From positions 1,674,001 through 1,738,000 of the forward strand of contig NZ_CP180001.1 in NCBI RefSeq assembly GCF_047528295.1: DNA of 64,000 bases, given 5' to 3'. The stretch is from Peptacetobacter sp900550335 (GTDB taxonomy: Bacteria > Bacillota > Clostridia > Peptostreptococcales > Peptostreptococcaceae). This document shows positions 26,920 to 37,187 of the stretch, piece by piece. Positions within the stretch are counted from its first letter, which is position 1. Each line of letters opens with the position of its first letter. The position numbers were made by a program, and so were the translations under genes. The notes beneath the pieces were generated by a model. The model searched no databases, was not told where the DNA came from, and worked only from the letters and a program-made list of their open reading frames with translations.

Positions 26920-27432
26920 ATGAGATATGAAAAAATAAGAAAATTTGATGTGTCTAATGCTCCAGGTGTTAGATCGACATTATTTGTAACTGGGTGTACT
27001 CACAATTGCAAAGGATGTTTTAATAAGGAACTGCAGGATTTTGAAGCAGGAAAGGTTTGGACTCAGGAAGATGAAGATAACTTTATATCTTATGTTAAGA
27101 ATGATAATGTTGTCGGAGTAAATATTCTAGGTGGAGAACCAATGCAGCAGGTTATGGATGATTGTTTACCGAATTTACTTAAAAGAATAAAAGAGGAAAC
27201 AGGCAAAAATATCTGGCTTTGGTCTGGATATTTACTTGAAGAAATCCTTGAAAATGAGAAAAGAAAAAACATTTTACAATATGTTGATGTGTTAGTTGAT
27301 GGCAAATTTGATATAGGAAAAAGAAATATAAATCTTAAATATAGAGGCTCTGAAAATCAAAGAGTGATTGATGTCAAAAAAACATTGATTAGCAATTCTG
27401 TTGTAATTTATGATTTTGAAGAGATTTTATAA
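26920..27432 (+). CDS. nrdG: Anaerobic ribonucleotide reductase activating protein
   Basis: A radical-SAM activase that installs the glycyl radical on NrdD. The 170-residue protein has the CxxxCxxC motif CTHNCKGCFNKE near residue 27 and the SAM-binding LGGEPMQQ. It is the second gene of the nrdDG operon. Confidence 0.96.
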   Translation: MRYEKIRKFDVSNAPGVRSTLFVTGCTHNCKGCFNKELQDFEAGKVWTQEDEDNFISYVKNDNVVGVNILGGEPMQQVMDDCLPNLLKRIKEETGKNIWLWSGYLLEEILENEKRKNILQYVDVLVDGKFDIGKRNINLKYRGSENQRVIDVKKTLISNSVVIYDFEEIL

Positions 27433-27491
27433 GAAAAGTTTAGAAATGGTTTAAAAATATAAATAATATAGACAATATATTAAATTTTAAT

Positions 27492-27533
27492 AAGTGTACA
27501 ACTTTAGTTTTTAGAGTTGTACACTTTTTTTAT
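27492..27533 (+). terminator. Terminator after nrdDG
   Basis: AAGTGTACAACT pairs with AGTTGTACACTT, followed by TTTTTATT. The ~290 bases from here to the next gene are AT-rich and show no other gene. Confidence 0.9.
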
Positions 27534-27824
27534 TAATTTTTTTATCGTTATTTTTTGGAAATTATTAATTTTTTATTTTTATTATTTTAATATTTCAAAA
27601 TGTTTTAAGTATATATTTAAAAAAGTTAAGTAGTTATTATAATTTTGAATATATAATGAAATTTTCATGATTTTTTTATAGATATTTTTGATTGAATGTT
27701 ATAAAATAGGGTAGAAATTTAAGTGAATAAATTAAATAGAAATTAATAAAATAATTTGAGTCGAAGTTGTGCATAGATTCGGGTTGTTATTAATAATAAA
27801 TTTTTTGAGGCCAGGAGGTATTTA

Positions 27825-30800
27825 ATGAAGAAAGTAATTTCAGGAGCATTGGCAGCAGCGATTATAACAAGTAATTTGCCGCTACGGGTTTTAGCTGAGG
27901 AAAACGATAACATGCAAGGCTCAACAGATTCTGGAGCTAATCAGGAGAATTCTGTTGAGAGAAAAGGGTATATTGAGGTTGATATAAACCTAGATATGCC
28001 TATAAAATATAGTAACTTTTCAGAAATAAATGTACGGTTAAATAAAGTAGATAGAGAAAAAAAATCTGTTGAAGAACTAAAAAATGTAAGTTTAGGGGAA
28101 AGTGAAGTAAAATCTGACTATACAGTTGAGGCTCTTAAATCAGATAGAGCTACAGAAGCTAAAGATAAAGATAAAGATAAAGTGTATTCTTACAGAGTGA
28201 CATTTAAAAACCTTTCAGCAGGTGCAGATAAAGACTACTCAGTAAAGATAAGTGGAGTAGGTTTTAGTGAAGTTGTATCAGATACTGTTAATCTAGATAA
28301 ATATTCAAAAAGAATAGTAGTAAATAACCTTAGTAAAAGAAATAATAATGAAAAATCAGAAGAAGGCTTTATTCCATTTGGAGATGTTGATGGAAATGGT
28401 AAAATAGATGATAAAGATTATGAAAAAGTATTTGAAAAAATAGGAACAGAGGATTTCCATTATGATTTAGATAGAGATGATGATATTGATATAGTAGATC
28501 TTCAATATGTTCATAACAATTTAGGTAAATCAGCTGTAAAACCAGTTGTAAAAGATGCTGAATGGATACCAAATTTAGATAATATTAAAACAGATCTTGC
28601 TGAGGGGAACTCTTTTGGTGAAGGTAAAATTGAAAATATTTTCGATGGAGATTCTGAATCTTCAGTAGAAATAAAACCAGCTACAGACTCTAAAATAACT
28701 GAAACTAACAATGTAAATTTAAGTTTAGATTTAAATAAAGAAAGTCAAGAAGCCGAGGAAACTTCACCTATAACAATGCAGTATCTTTCAATATTAGGAA
28801 ATCTAGAAAGTGGTACTATAGTAGTAACAGATGAAAATGGAGCTTTACACAATATTGATTTTGGAAAATCTAATTCATCAGAAAATACAGATTCTCCTAG
28901 TGAAAATGCAAAATTAATTAAAGACTCTACTGTAGCTCAAAACAAAAATATAGTAATAGATTTAGGAGAGCAAATAGCTGTAACAAAAATAACTATAAAT
29001 GTAACAGGTGTAAGTGACGATAGAAATCTTGCTGAAATAGCAAAGATAGAATTCTTAAATGATGTATATAAAGAAATACCAAAGCCTGAAATGACAGTTC
29101 CTAAAATAACAGGAATAAAAACTTCTACATCAACTGGTAATGAACATATAGAATTATCTTGGTCGGAAACATTAAATATAACAGGATATGAACTAAAAGT
29201 AGAAGAAATAAATGAAGAAGGTAAAGTTAAAGGTAGTGCTAAAACATTTAGAATGTCTGAAAATAACTTTAAAATAAGCAATGTAAAACCATATTCTAGA
29301 TATAGATTAAGTGTACAGTCTATAAATGGAGAATGGCTAGGCGGATATGGAACTAATAAAGTTAAAGAAAATGTAATAGAAAATGTAGATGTAAATAATA
29401 ATTACAAGCCTTTAACAGAAGAAAAGTTTAAAGAAAATGGAGAAGATGGTGTAGTAAATGTAATGGTTATTCCTAATGAAGTGCCAAAATATCCAGAAGG
29501 AATAAAGGCTGAAGGTAACTATAAATCAATTAATTTAAGTTGGAAAACACATAATTCAGCTAGAAGCTTTGATGTATATTATAGAGAAAAAGGTTCTAAT
29601 GAAGACTTTATTCACGCAAATGGTAAAACAAAGATAACTGGAAATAGTTACAATATTACAGGACTTAAAGATGATACAACTTATGAAATAAAAATGACTG
29701 CAACAAATCATCTTGGAGAAGGAGGAGAATCTCCGCTTGTTTTAGCAACAACTATAGATATGAGTATACCAAAAACACCAAATTATAAACTAATAAATAC
29801 TGTTTCAAAAGATGGTACTACAAAAACAGATAATATAAAAGATGTTATTTATCCAGGAATAGTTATACCAGAAGATAAAGAGCATGGAAAATTAGAATCT
29901 GATAATAAATATGCTGTAATAACAAATAAGTATGCTGTAGTGGATAATGATTATAAGTCATATTGGGCTATAAATGATACTGATTCTGGTATAGCAGATG
30001 CAAAAGGTAATAATGGACCTAGAATAGAGTTTGATTTTACTAATAAAAATGTAAAAGAGTATAAAATAGATAAAATTGCAGTTGTTAGTAAATTAGATGG
30101 AACAGGAATGACTCCTGATTTTGCAGAGGTAAATATTTTTAATGATAAAAATGATAACAACGCATCAATATCTAATGGAAAAACATTTGTTCCAAAAGTA
30201 ATTAACCATACAAATAATGGTGTTTATACTATGCTTGAATTTGCATCTCCTATAACTGTTAAAGAAGGAAATCATATACAGGTTAATATGCGTTCAAAAT
30301 CTGGAAATATAAGTATAACAGAACTAAAATTCTATGAATATGATGATATAGAAAAAGAAATAAATTCTTTATTTAAGGACGAGTTATACCTAGAACTTAG
30401 TACTAAAGCAACTAAGGAAAAAATAACTGAGTTAAAAAATAGATTAAATAAACAAGATAATGGTGAAGATCATCCAGATAAAAAAGAACTTGAAAAGAAG
30501 CTAATTAGAGCAGAACAATTACTTAATGATACCAATTTAAATGATAAAATTACAGAAGTTGATATATTAATAAATGCTGGTGGAACAAATACCGGATATG
30601 GAAATGACTGGCAGGCATTAGGGCTTGCGGCTAAAGCAGGTGAAACTATAAAAGTTTACCTATCAAGAGATATAGCTGATGATGCCATAAATAGAGATGT
30701 ATATTTAGCATATGAACAGAATTATGCAGAATCTGGAACTGCTATATCACAACCAATCAAATTAAATCCTGGGGAAAATACAATAAAAATTGAAGCTCTT

Positions 30801-33650
30801 AATAATTATGATAAGGAAAAAGGTGGAAATTTATACGTTAGAATGTCTGGTATGCCAGATAATCCAGGAACTAAGATAAGAGTTAGAGTAAGTGGAGCTG
30901 AGAAAATACCTCACCTTAATCTGAATAATAGATTAGAAGATGTAGATTATCTAGTTAATAATAAAAGTAATAATTCTGATGAAAAAGTAAAACCTGTTAA
31001 GGATGCTTTAAAAGCATACATAGTAGAACTTAAAGATCATGTAGAAAATATTGAAACATTACAGGCTGAAAGTAATAAAAAACATGAAGGTGACAAAAAC
31101 TTTGAAAATAATATTTATGATTATGATAGAAAATATTCTATTCTTAACTCTACAAATATAGAAGGAGATAGATTTACTTTAACAATACCTGCAGAACAAG
31201 TTTATAATGGATTAGGATTAAAAATTAATTCTAGTGAAGAAGAAATAAATAAACGGGTAGATAAGATGTATGATAGTATGCTTGCTTGGGAGCAGCTAAT
31301 ACAGATAACAAACGCTAAAAAAGGTGTATTTGAAAAGGATAATGGTTCTGGATTATATGCTAATAATAAAGCTTCTAGACAGAGAGTAAATGTGAAATAC
31401 CAGAGAATGTTTGGTGGTGCATTTATGTATGCTGGAGGACATCATGTAGGAGTAGAATATGATAGCACTGGAGACTTTATGAATGGTGTTCCATTTAAAT
31501 TTAACTCAGAAGGAAAAGTTACTAATCCTAGTACTGATCCAGAAACAGGTAAGCAATTAGACGGTGGCGGATATTTATTCGGTTGGGGAATAAGCCACGA
31601 AATAGGTCATAAAGCTGATATAGGTAAGAGAACTTATGGCGAAACAAGTAATAATATACTAGCTCTTATAACTCAGACATTTGATGGAGTGAGTAAATCA
31701 AGACTGGAAATGAATAGTATATATCCTAAAATATATAAAAAAGTAACTAGTAACAGCGTTGGTGCATCTCAAGATGTTGCTACACTTCTTGGAATGTTCT
31801 GGCAGCTACACCTTGCATATGAACCAGGATATACATCACAGATGTTAAAGAATAATACTGATTCATATTATGCAAAAATGAATAGATTATATAGAAATCT
31901 TACTGATAAAGAGAAAAAACTAGATAAAGATCAGCTATTAATAAGAAAAGCATCTGATGCAGCGGGAAAAGATTTAAGAGAATTCTTTGCTAGTTGGGGA
32001 TTAATAGCTGATGAAAATACAATTGTTTATCTTCAGCAGAGATTTAACGAGGATAAAAGAGAAACGAGAAAAATACAATACTTAAATGATGAAGCATATA
32101 GAAGAAGACTTGCAGGAACTGCAGATATGGCTGAAGGTACCGAAGTAAAAGCTACATTCGCTAACAATGTAAAAGATGGAAGTATAGTTCAAGGAAGTTC
32201 TGTAACTTTAGACCTTGATGTAAACCAGAGTGGAGATAAAATTCTTGGATATGAAATAATCAGAAACGATGGAAATAAAAAGGGTGGAGAAAATGAAGGA
32301 ACTATAGTGAATTATAGACCTGTTGGATTTGTAAATGCAGATGAAAATGGAGAAGCTACATTTACAGACAATATATCTCCTATGAATAATAGAGCTGTTA
32401 CATATAAAGTTGTAGCTTATGACTATAATTTAAAACCAACAGCGGAAGTTACTGTAGGTTCTGTAAAACTAAGTCATGATGGAACAATGAGCAGTGAAGA
32501 TTTTGTACTAAAATCTAATATGATTTCAACTGTTGGAAAATCAGAAGGTTCTAATGGAGAAAGTACAGTAAATGAAAATACAACTGAAGATAATAGTTTA
32601 GATAAAATAAAAGATGGGAATAAATCGACTGTATTTAGAGGAAGAAGAATGACTTCTGATGAATATACTAATAATCCTCATAAACAGGAAGGTATAAATA
32701 TAAATGAAGATCCATATATAATAATGGATTTACAGGGAAGTAAAAATATAAGCGGACTTAAATACACTAAATCTAATAGTGCGGTTTCAAGATTCTCATT
32801 AAAAAGATTATTTAATAGAAGTACAACATACTCTCCAATAACAAATTATGAAATATATTTAAGTAATGACGGTGAAACTTGGGGAGAAGCGGTAAGTACT
32901 GGAACATTTGAGTTTGGAAATAAATCTGTACTTGGTGGAGCAACAGATAAAGATACAGCAAAAGTAATATTTACTAAAAATAGCAACTTATATGCATATG
33001 ATGCAAGATATGTAAAACTTGTAGCCAAGGATGCTGGCAATTCTAATTTAGATATAGCAGATATATCTTTAATAGGATCTACAGGTGACAATATAGAAAT
33101 AGGTGCTGTAAATATAGAAGATAACCAAATATCAACTGGAATTGGTAGATTAGAATCTGATTTTGTATATGACAATAAAGGAAATAAAATACCAGCGGGT
33201 TCTATACTTGTAGTAGGTAAATATAAAGGAAATCCTGCATTTAATGTTCCATTATTAATAGATGAAAATAATCATACTATAGGTGGAAAAGCACTTCTTA
33301 TGGCTCAAGTTAAGGCTGATGCTGAACTTGGAAGTGTTGCCGATGGTACATGGATGTACTGGATAAGTAAAGAAAACTTTAATAAGCTTTCTACTAAAGT
33401 AAAAGCTGAACTTTATAGATATAATGAGGTTGGAGGAGATGATGGAAAAACTCCAATTGGGCAGAGGTTAGTAAGTGACACTTTATATATGAATGTTAGT
33501 GCTGAAAATTATGATGCATTACCAGTTATAACTCTAAAAAATCAGGGTAATATAGACACAGAAAATAGTAGAAAAAAATCAAAATCTAGTTCAAGTGAAA
33601 TGGTTATGAAATATGTAAATACAAATAATTTCAAATACGAAGAAAATTAA
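27825..33650 (+). CDS. Secreted M60-like (enhancin/ZmpA type) metalloprotease with a dockerin
   Basis: A 1941-residue exported protease, probably acting on mucin-type glycoproteins, as known M60-like enzymes do. Layout: signal peptide (~1-25); an N-terminal unit; a type I dockerin at ~186-238 with two Ca-binding loops (DVDGNGKIDDKD and DLDRDDDIDIVD); fibronectin type III-like domains (~420-510 and ~553-650); a discoidin-like region (~680-840); and the M60 module. The zinc site is HEIGH at 1258-1262, followed by a glutamate 11 residues later (YGET). A second F5/8C-like domain lies at ~1580-1770. There is no wall anchor of its own. The next gene, 19 bases on, encodes a cohesin-like CWB2 protein, so attachment through cohesin-dockerin binding is likely. 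The start follows CAGGAGG. Confidence 0.88.
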   Translation: MKKVISGALAAAIITSNLPLRVLAEENDNMQGSTDSGANQENSVERKGYIEVDINLDMPIKYSNFSEINVRLNKVDREKKSVEELKNVSLGESEVKSDYTVEALKSDRATEAKDKDKDKVYSYRVTFKNLSAGADKDYSVKISGVGFSEVVSDTVNLDKYSKRIVVNNLSKRNNNEKSEEGFIPFGDVDGNGKIDDKDYEKVFEKIGTEDFHYDLDRDDDIDIVDLQYVHNNLGKSAVKPVVKDAEWIPNLDNIKTDLAEGNSFGEGKIENIFDGDSESSVEIKPATDSKITETNNVNLSLDLNKESQEAEETSPITMQYLSILGNLESGTIVVTDENGALHNIDFGKSNSSENTDSPSENAKLIKDSTVAQNKNIVIDLGEQIAVTKITINVTGVSDDRNLAEIAKIEFLNDVYKEIPKPEMTVPKITGIKTSTSTGNEHIELSWSETLNITGYELKVEEINEEGKVKGSAKTFRMSENNFKISNVKPYSRYRLSVQSINGEWLGGYGTNKVKENVIENVDVNNNYKPLTEEKFKENGEDGVVNVMVIPNEVPKYPEGIKAEGNYKSINLSWKTHNSARSFDVYYREKGSNEDFIHANGKTKITGNSYNITGLKDDTTYEIKMTATNHLGEGGESPLVLATTIDMSIPKTPNYKLINTVSKDGTTKTDNIKDVIYPGIVIPEDKEHGKLESDNKYAVITNKYAVVDNDYKSYWAINDTDSGIADAKGNNGPRIEFDFTNKNVKEYKIDKIAVVSKLDGTGMTPDFAEVNIFNDKNDNNASISNGKTFVPKVINHTNNGVYTMLEFASPITVKEGNHIQVNMRSKSGNISITELKFYEYDDIEKEINSLFKDELYLELSTKATKEKITELKNRLNKQDNGEDHPDKKELEKKLIRAEQLLNDTNLNDKITEVDILINAGGTNTGYGNDWQALGLAAKAGETIKVYLSRDIADDAINRDVYLAYEQNYAESGTAISQPIKLNPGENTIKIEALNNYDKEKGGNLYVRMSGMPDNPGTKIRVRVSGAEKIPHLNLNNRLEDVDYLVNNKSNNSDEKVKPVKDALKAYIVELKDHVENIETLQAESNKKHEGDKNFENNIYDYDRKYSILNSTNIEGDRFTLTIPAEQVYNGLGLKINSSEEEINKRVDKMYDSMLAWEQLIQITNAKKGVFEKDNGSGLYANNKASRQRVNVKYQRMFGGAFMYAGGHHVGVEYDSTGDFMNGVPFKFNSEGKVTNPSTDPETGKQLDGGGYLFGWGISHEIGHKADIGKRTYGETSNNILALITQTFDGVSKSRLEMNSIYPKIYKKVTSNSVGASQDVATLLGMFWQLHLAYEPGYTSQMLKNNTDSYYAKMNRLYRNLTDKEKKLDKDQLLIRKASDAAGKDLREFFASWGLIADENTIVYLQQRFNEDKRETRKIQYLNDEAYRRRLAGTADMAEGTEVKATFANNVKDGSIVQGSSVTLDLDVNQSGDKILGYEIIRNDGNKKGGENEGTIVNYRPVGFVNADENGEATFTDNISPMNNRAVTYKVVAYDYNLKPTAEVTVGSVKLSHDGTMSSEDFVLKSNMISTVGKSEGSNGESTVNENTTEDNSLDKIKDGNKSTVFRGRRMTSDEYTNNPHKQEGININEDPYIIMDLQGSKNISGLKYTKSNSAVSRFSLKRLFNRSTTYSPITNYEIYLSNDGETWGEAVSTGTFEFGNKSVLGGATDKDTAKVIFTKNSNLYAYDARYVKLVAKDAGNSNLDIADISLIGSTGDNIEIGAVNIEDNQISTGIGRLESDFVYDNKGNKIPAGSILVVGKYKGNPAFNVPLLIDENNHTIGGKALLMAQVKADAELGSVADGTWMYWISKENFNKLSTKVKAELYRYNEVGGDDGKTPIGQRLVSDTLYMNVSAENYDALPVITLKNQGNIDTENSRKKSKSSSSEMVMKYVNTNNFKYEEN

Positions 33651-33669
33651 TAGGTATAACGGAGGTATT

Positions 33670-35370
33670 ATGAAAAAATCGAATAAAATGATAAGTTCTG
33701 TAGTACTTTCTACAGTACTGGCTTCTAGTTGTATAGCTGTTATGGCAAATAATAATGAAGGTTCTCAGGATAATAAAACTGAAGAAAGTATAGGAAGAGT
33801 ATTAAAAGTTTTAAAAGAAGATGATGGAAGTTATTTTAATATAAAAGTTGAAAATTCAGATTCAACAACAGGATTTTATGTTACTTTAGAAATTGAAACT
33901 AAAGGTAATGTTGCATTTAATGAAAAAAGTTTTTCTATTCCAACAAAGATAAAATCATCTAATCCTATGAAAATGGTAAAGGTTGAAAAAGATGGAAATA
34001 AAACAATTATAAAAGTAGCTGTAACCTCTGATAATGATTTAATTAGTGGCGGAGTTTTAAATATAGGTACATTTAGTGTAATCTCTGCATCTAAAGGTGA
34101 TGAATATAAAATAAGCAATATAGATGTAGATCTTGTCGACACAAATGGAAATTCATCTAAAAAAATAGAATCAAATGAAAAGGATGAATCTATTTTTAAA
34201 GAAATTCTTTTAACTAAGGATGTAGAAAATAAAAATCCAGATCCAAAACCAGATCCAGAGCCAGACCCAGAAGGCGGTGGCGCTGGCGGAGGAGAATCAG
34301 GTGGAGGTTCTGAAGGAGAAACAGAAAAACCTGAAGAGCCAGAAAAACCAGGAGACAACGACAATACAGGTGGCTCTACTGGCGGAGGAACTTCAAAACC
34401 TGAAAAACCTGAAGAAGAAGAAAAACCAACAGAACACAACGTACAGCTATTCAGTATGTCAGGATCAGATAGATACGAAACATCAACAAAAATAAGTAAA
34501 ACAGGATGGACATCTGGAGCGAAAAATGTAGTAATCGTAAACGGAAACGAAAAGAACATAGTCGATGGGCTATCAGCTACACCATTCGCAAGCATCAAAA
34601 ATGCACCAGTACTACTATCAAATAACGGAAAACTTCCTTCTAGCACAATAAGTGAGTTAAAACGTTTAAATCCTACAAATGTATACGTAATCGGTGGAAC
34701 AACATCAATGCCAGAAAGTGTTGTTAAGAGTATAAAGAACAATACAAAAGCAACTGTTTCTCGTATAGGTGGAAAAACAAGATACGAAACATCTCTTGCA
34801 ATAGCTAAACAGATAGACAAAATAGCTGATGTAAATAAAGTATACATAAGTAGTGGTACAGGAGAAGTCGATGCATTATCAATAGCATCAGTTGCGGGTA
34901 GAGATAAAGCTCCAATACTTCTTACAAATGTAAATAAGGTAGATACAAATACTTACAACTTTATAAAATCAGAAAATGTTAAAAATGCTTACTTTATAGG
35001 TGGCGAAAAGAAAATATCAAATTCTGTTATAAAACAGATTGATAAAGTAGTTTCAGCGGATGTAAGTAAAAACAGAGTTGCTGGGCAGAATAGAAAAGAT
35101 ACAAATGCGGAAGTAATTGAAAAATTCTACACTAGCAGCAAGTTAAATGGTGTAGTTGTTGCTAAGGACGATGTGATAGTCGATGCTCTTACAGTAGGAA
35201 GTTTTGCAGCTAAAAACGATATGCCTGTTGTAATAGCTAAAAATTCATTAAGCTCAGCTCAGAAATCTGCATTAACTGGCAAAAAGACAGAAAAAGTTTA
35301 TCAGTCTGGTGGAGGAGTTAAAGCTTCAGTAATAGATAACTTAAAAGAACTTTTAGGAACTAAAAGATAA
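33670..35370 (+). CDS. CWB2-anchored protein with a cohesin-like domain
   Basis: 566 residues. After a signal peptide (~1-26) comes a beta-sandwich of about 130 residues (FNIKVENSDSTTGFYVTLEI ... GGVLNIGTFSVISASKGDEY ... DVDLVDTNGN) that resembles a cohesin in strand order and in the late 'IGTFSV' strand. The call rests on pattern and context, not on a search. A Pro/Glu/Gly linker (~180-250, PDPKPDPEPDPEGG) leads to three CWB2 repeats (~258-566, starting SGSDRYETSTKISKTG). It follows the dockerin-bearing protease in the same operon and probably holds it on the cell wall. The start follows ACGGAGG. Confidence 0.75.
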   Translation: MKKSNKMISSVVLSTVLASSCIAVMANNNEGSQDNKTEESIGRVLKVLKEDDGSYFNIKVENSDSTTGFYVTLEIETKGNVAFNEKSFSIPTKIKSSNPMKMVKVEKDGNKTIIKVAVTSDNDLISGGVLNIGTFSVISASKGDEYKISNIDVDLVDTNGNSSKKIESNEKDESIFKEILLTKDVENKNPDPKPDPEPDPEGGGAGGGESGGGSEGETEKPEEPEKPGDNDNTGGSTGGGTSKPEKPEEEEKPTEHNVQLFSMSGSDRYETSTKISKTGWTSGAKNVVIVNGNEKNIVDGLSATPFASIKNAPVLLSNNGKLPSSTISELKRLNPTNVYVIGGTTSMPESVVKSIKNNTKATVSRIGGKTRYETSLAIAKQIDKIADVNKVYISSGTGEVDALSIASVAGRDKAPILLTNVNKVDTNTYNFIKSENVKNAYFIGGEKKISNSVIKQIDKVVSADVSKNRVAGQNRKDTNAEVIEKFYTSSKLNGVVVAKDDVIVDALTVGSFAAKNDMPVVIAKNSLSSAQKSALTGKKTEKVYQSGGGVKASVIDNLKELLGTKR

Positions 35371-35402
35371 CACTCCTAAAAAATAGGAAAAATAGGATAT
35401 AT

Positions 35403-35446
35403 AAAGCTGTTACAAAATCTTTACTTTTGTAGCAGCTTTTTTTACT
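35403..35446 (+). terminator. Terminator after the protease/anchor operon
   Basis: AAAGCTGTTACAAAA pairs with TTTTGTAGCAGCTTT, followed by TTTTTAC. Confidence 0.88.
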
Positions 35447-35725
35447 TAAAAAATAAATTAGTTGTTAAAAAAATTATAAGGATTTAAATTATAATGATTT
35501 AAAATATTTTTTATAACAAAATTCATAAATACATTCTATATTTTGCTTAATTAGTAATTAATTATTATAAAATTTCACAAAAGATGAATTTATTGGTATA
35601 ATAGTAAGAGTATCTGTTAATAATATAAATTTAACTGGATAATTAATTTTTTGGTAGCTTAATTAAATTATCCAAGTATCTAAACAAAAACACAGGAAAT
35701 TTAAAAGTACATAAAGGAGGGCAAT

Positions 35726-36946
35726 ATGAATTTGAGATCTAAATTTATCGGTATTATACTTGCTGGGGTATTATCGATTTCAATGACATTCACAGGATGT
35801 TCATCGAATAACACAGAAGATGATTCAAGCTCATCTAATAATTCGAGTTCATCAACAAGTATTTCATCTTCAGATAATGATGCATCAAATTCGGCATCTG
35901 ATACGGCAGAAGATCAGAGCGATAAGTCTCGGTCGAATAACGACACATTGTCTGATGGTGATGTACAAATTCACTTTATCGATACAGGAAATAGCGATGC
36001 GATTCTAATAGATGATGGAGGAGTAGCTATGCTTATCGATGCTGGGGACAACGACGATGAAAGGTCAGTTGTAAATTATTTAAATGGACGGGGAGTAAAG
36101 GATATTAAATATCTTATATCTACTCATGCTCATGCAGACCATGCTGGTGGGCTGGATGCAGTCGTTAAGAAATGTAAGGTAGAGAATGCATTTGTTTCTA
36201 ATGGCGATGCAGATACTCGTACATATAGAGACTTTATCATGGCACTTTCAGACAAAGGCTTGAATCCTTCAGTACCTTTAGAGGGTAAAAAATTTAAGCT
36301 AAAGAATTCTTATTTTGAAGTTTTCAATACTAATGGAGGCAGCACTACTAATAATGAGTCATTAGTTGTTCTTTTAACTCATGGAAATGACAAGATGCTA
36401 TTTATGGGGGATGCCGAGGAAGAGGTTGAATACGAAATTTTAAATAAGGTTCCAGATGTAGACCTATTGAAATTAGGACATCACGGTTCTCACAGCAGTA
36501 CAACAGATACATTTTTAAGTAAGACAAATCCAGAGTATGCGGTTATTTTATGTGGAAGAAATAACAAATACGGACATCCTCACAGAGAGACTATGCAGAA
36601 GCTTAAAGATAGGGGGATAGACGTATACAGAACGGATGAAAGCGGAGACCTTTTATTTACATCTAGTGGAAATGGTATTACTACAAATTCTAAAAAGGGA
36701 GATTATAATCCAGGCAGCAATTCTGTAGATGAATATTCATCAGATTCTTCATATGAATCTAGTTATTCTGAATCTAACTCATCAGATGGTTCTGATAATT
36801 TAAAGACAGTATTTTGGACTAAAAATGGCAAGGTGTACCATAAATACAGAGATTGTTCTGGGCTACGGAAGAGCAAGAATGTATTGTCTGGAACTATTTC
36901 AGATAGTGGAAAACCAAGACTTTGTAAAAGATGTGAAGGAAGATAG
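35726..36946 (+). CDS. Metallo-beta-lactamase-fold lipoprotein (ComEC C-terminal-like)
   Basis: 406 residues. A lipoprotein signal peptide ends in FTGCSS (Cys ~25), followed by a Ser/Asp/Asn-rich linker. The MBL fold spans ~75-310 with THAHADHAGG, LFMGDAEEE and LGHHGSHSS metal-site motifs, like the extracellular nuclease-type domain of ComEC. After another Ser-rich linker, the C-terminus has a small Cys/His unit (YHKYRDCSGL and CKRCEG) often appended to these proteins. It may degrade or process extracellular DNA; that is inference. It is monocistronic, and the start follows AAGGAGGG. Confidence 0.85.
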   Translation: MNLRSKFIGIILAGVLSISMTFTGCSSNNTEDDSSSSNNSSSSTSISSSDNDASNSASDTAEDQSDKSRSNNDTLSDGDVQIHFIDTGNSDAILIDDGGVAMLIDAGDNDDERSVVNYLNGRGVKDIKYLISTHAHADHAGGLDAVVKKCKVENAFVSNGDADTRTYRDFIMALSDKGLNPSVPLEGKKFKLKNSYFEVFNTNGGSTTNNESLVVLLTHGNDKMLFMGDAEEEVEYEILNKVPDVDLLKLGHHGSHSSTTDTFLSKTNPEYAVILCGRNNKYGHPHRETMQKLKDRGIDVYRTDESGDLLFTSSGNGITTNSKKGDYNPGSNSVDEYSSDSSYESSYSESNSSDGSDNLKTVFWTKNGKVYHKYRDCSGLRKSKNVLSGTISDSGKPRLCKRCEGR

Positions 36947-37056
36947 CACTTAAACTAAAAAGGTATAAAATCAAAAGAGATAAAACTTAATTTCAAAAAT
37001 TCAAAAGGGAAAAAATTATTATTTAACTATTTAGATAAAGAATGTTTGTTTAAAAG

Positions 37057-37095
37057 AAAAAGTACTCCAAGTTTAATCGGAGTACTTTTTTATTG
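37057..37095. terminator. Bidirectional terminator between the MBL gene and lexA
   Basis: AAAAAGTACTCC pairs with GGAGTACTTTTT, with T-runs on both strands. It serves the rightward lipoprotein gene and the leftward lexA. Confidence 0.85.
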
Positions 37096-37187
37096 CATTT
37101 TAAATATTTTCAATTATTCAATTAAATATATCTAAAGTCTAAGATTTTGATAATTTATAAGTGAAAATTAAATTATTAAATTGTAAA

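Noticed and set aside
27535..27824. c-di-GMP riboswitch before the protease operon
   Set aside because: Relatives use such riboswitches before surface proteases, but none of the conserved GEMM-type sequence blocks are present.
33876..34847. 323-residue minus-strand open frame
   Set aside because: It is a shadow of the Pro/Glu/Gly linker and CWB2 repeats of the anchor gene; it is Ser/Pro-rich with no ribosome-binding site.
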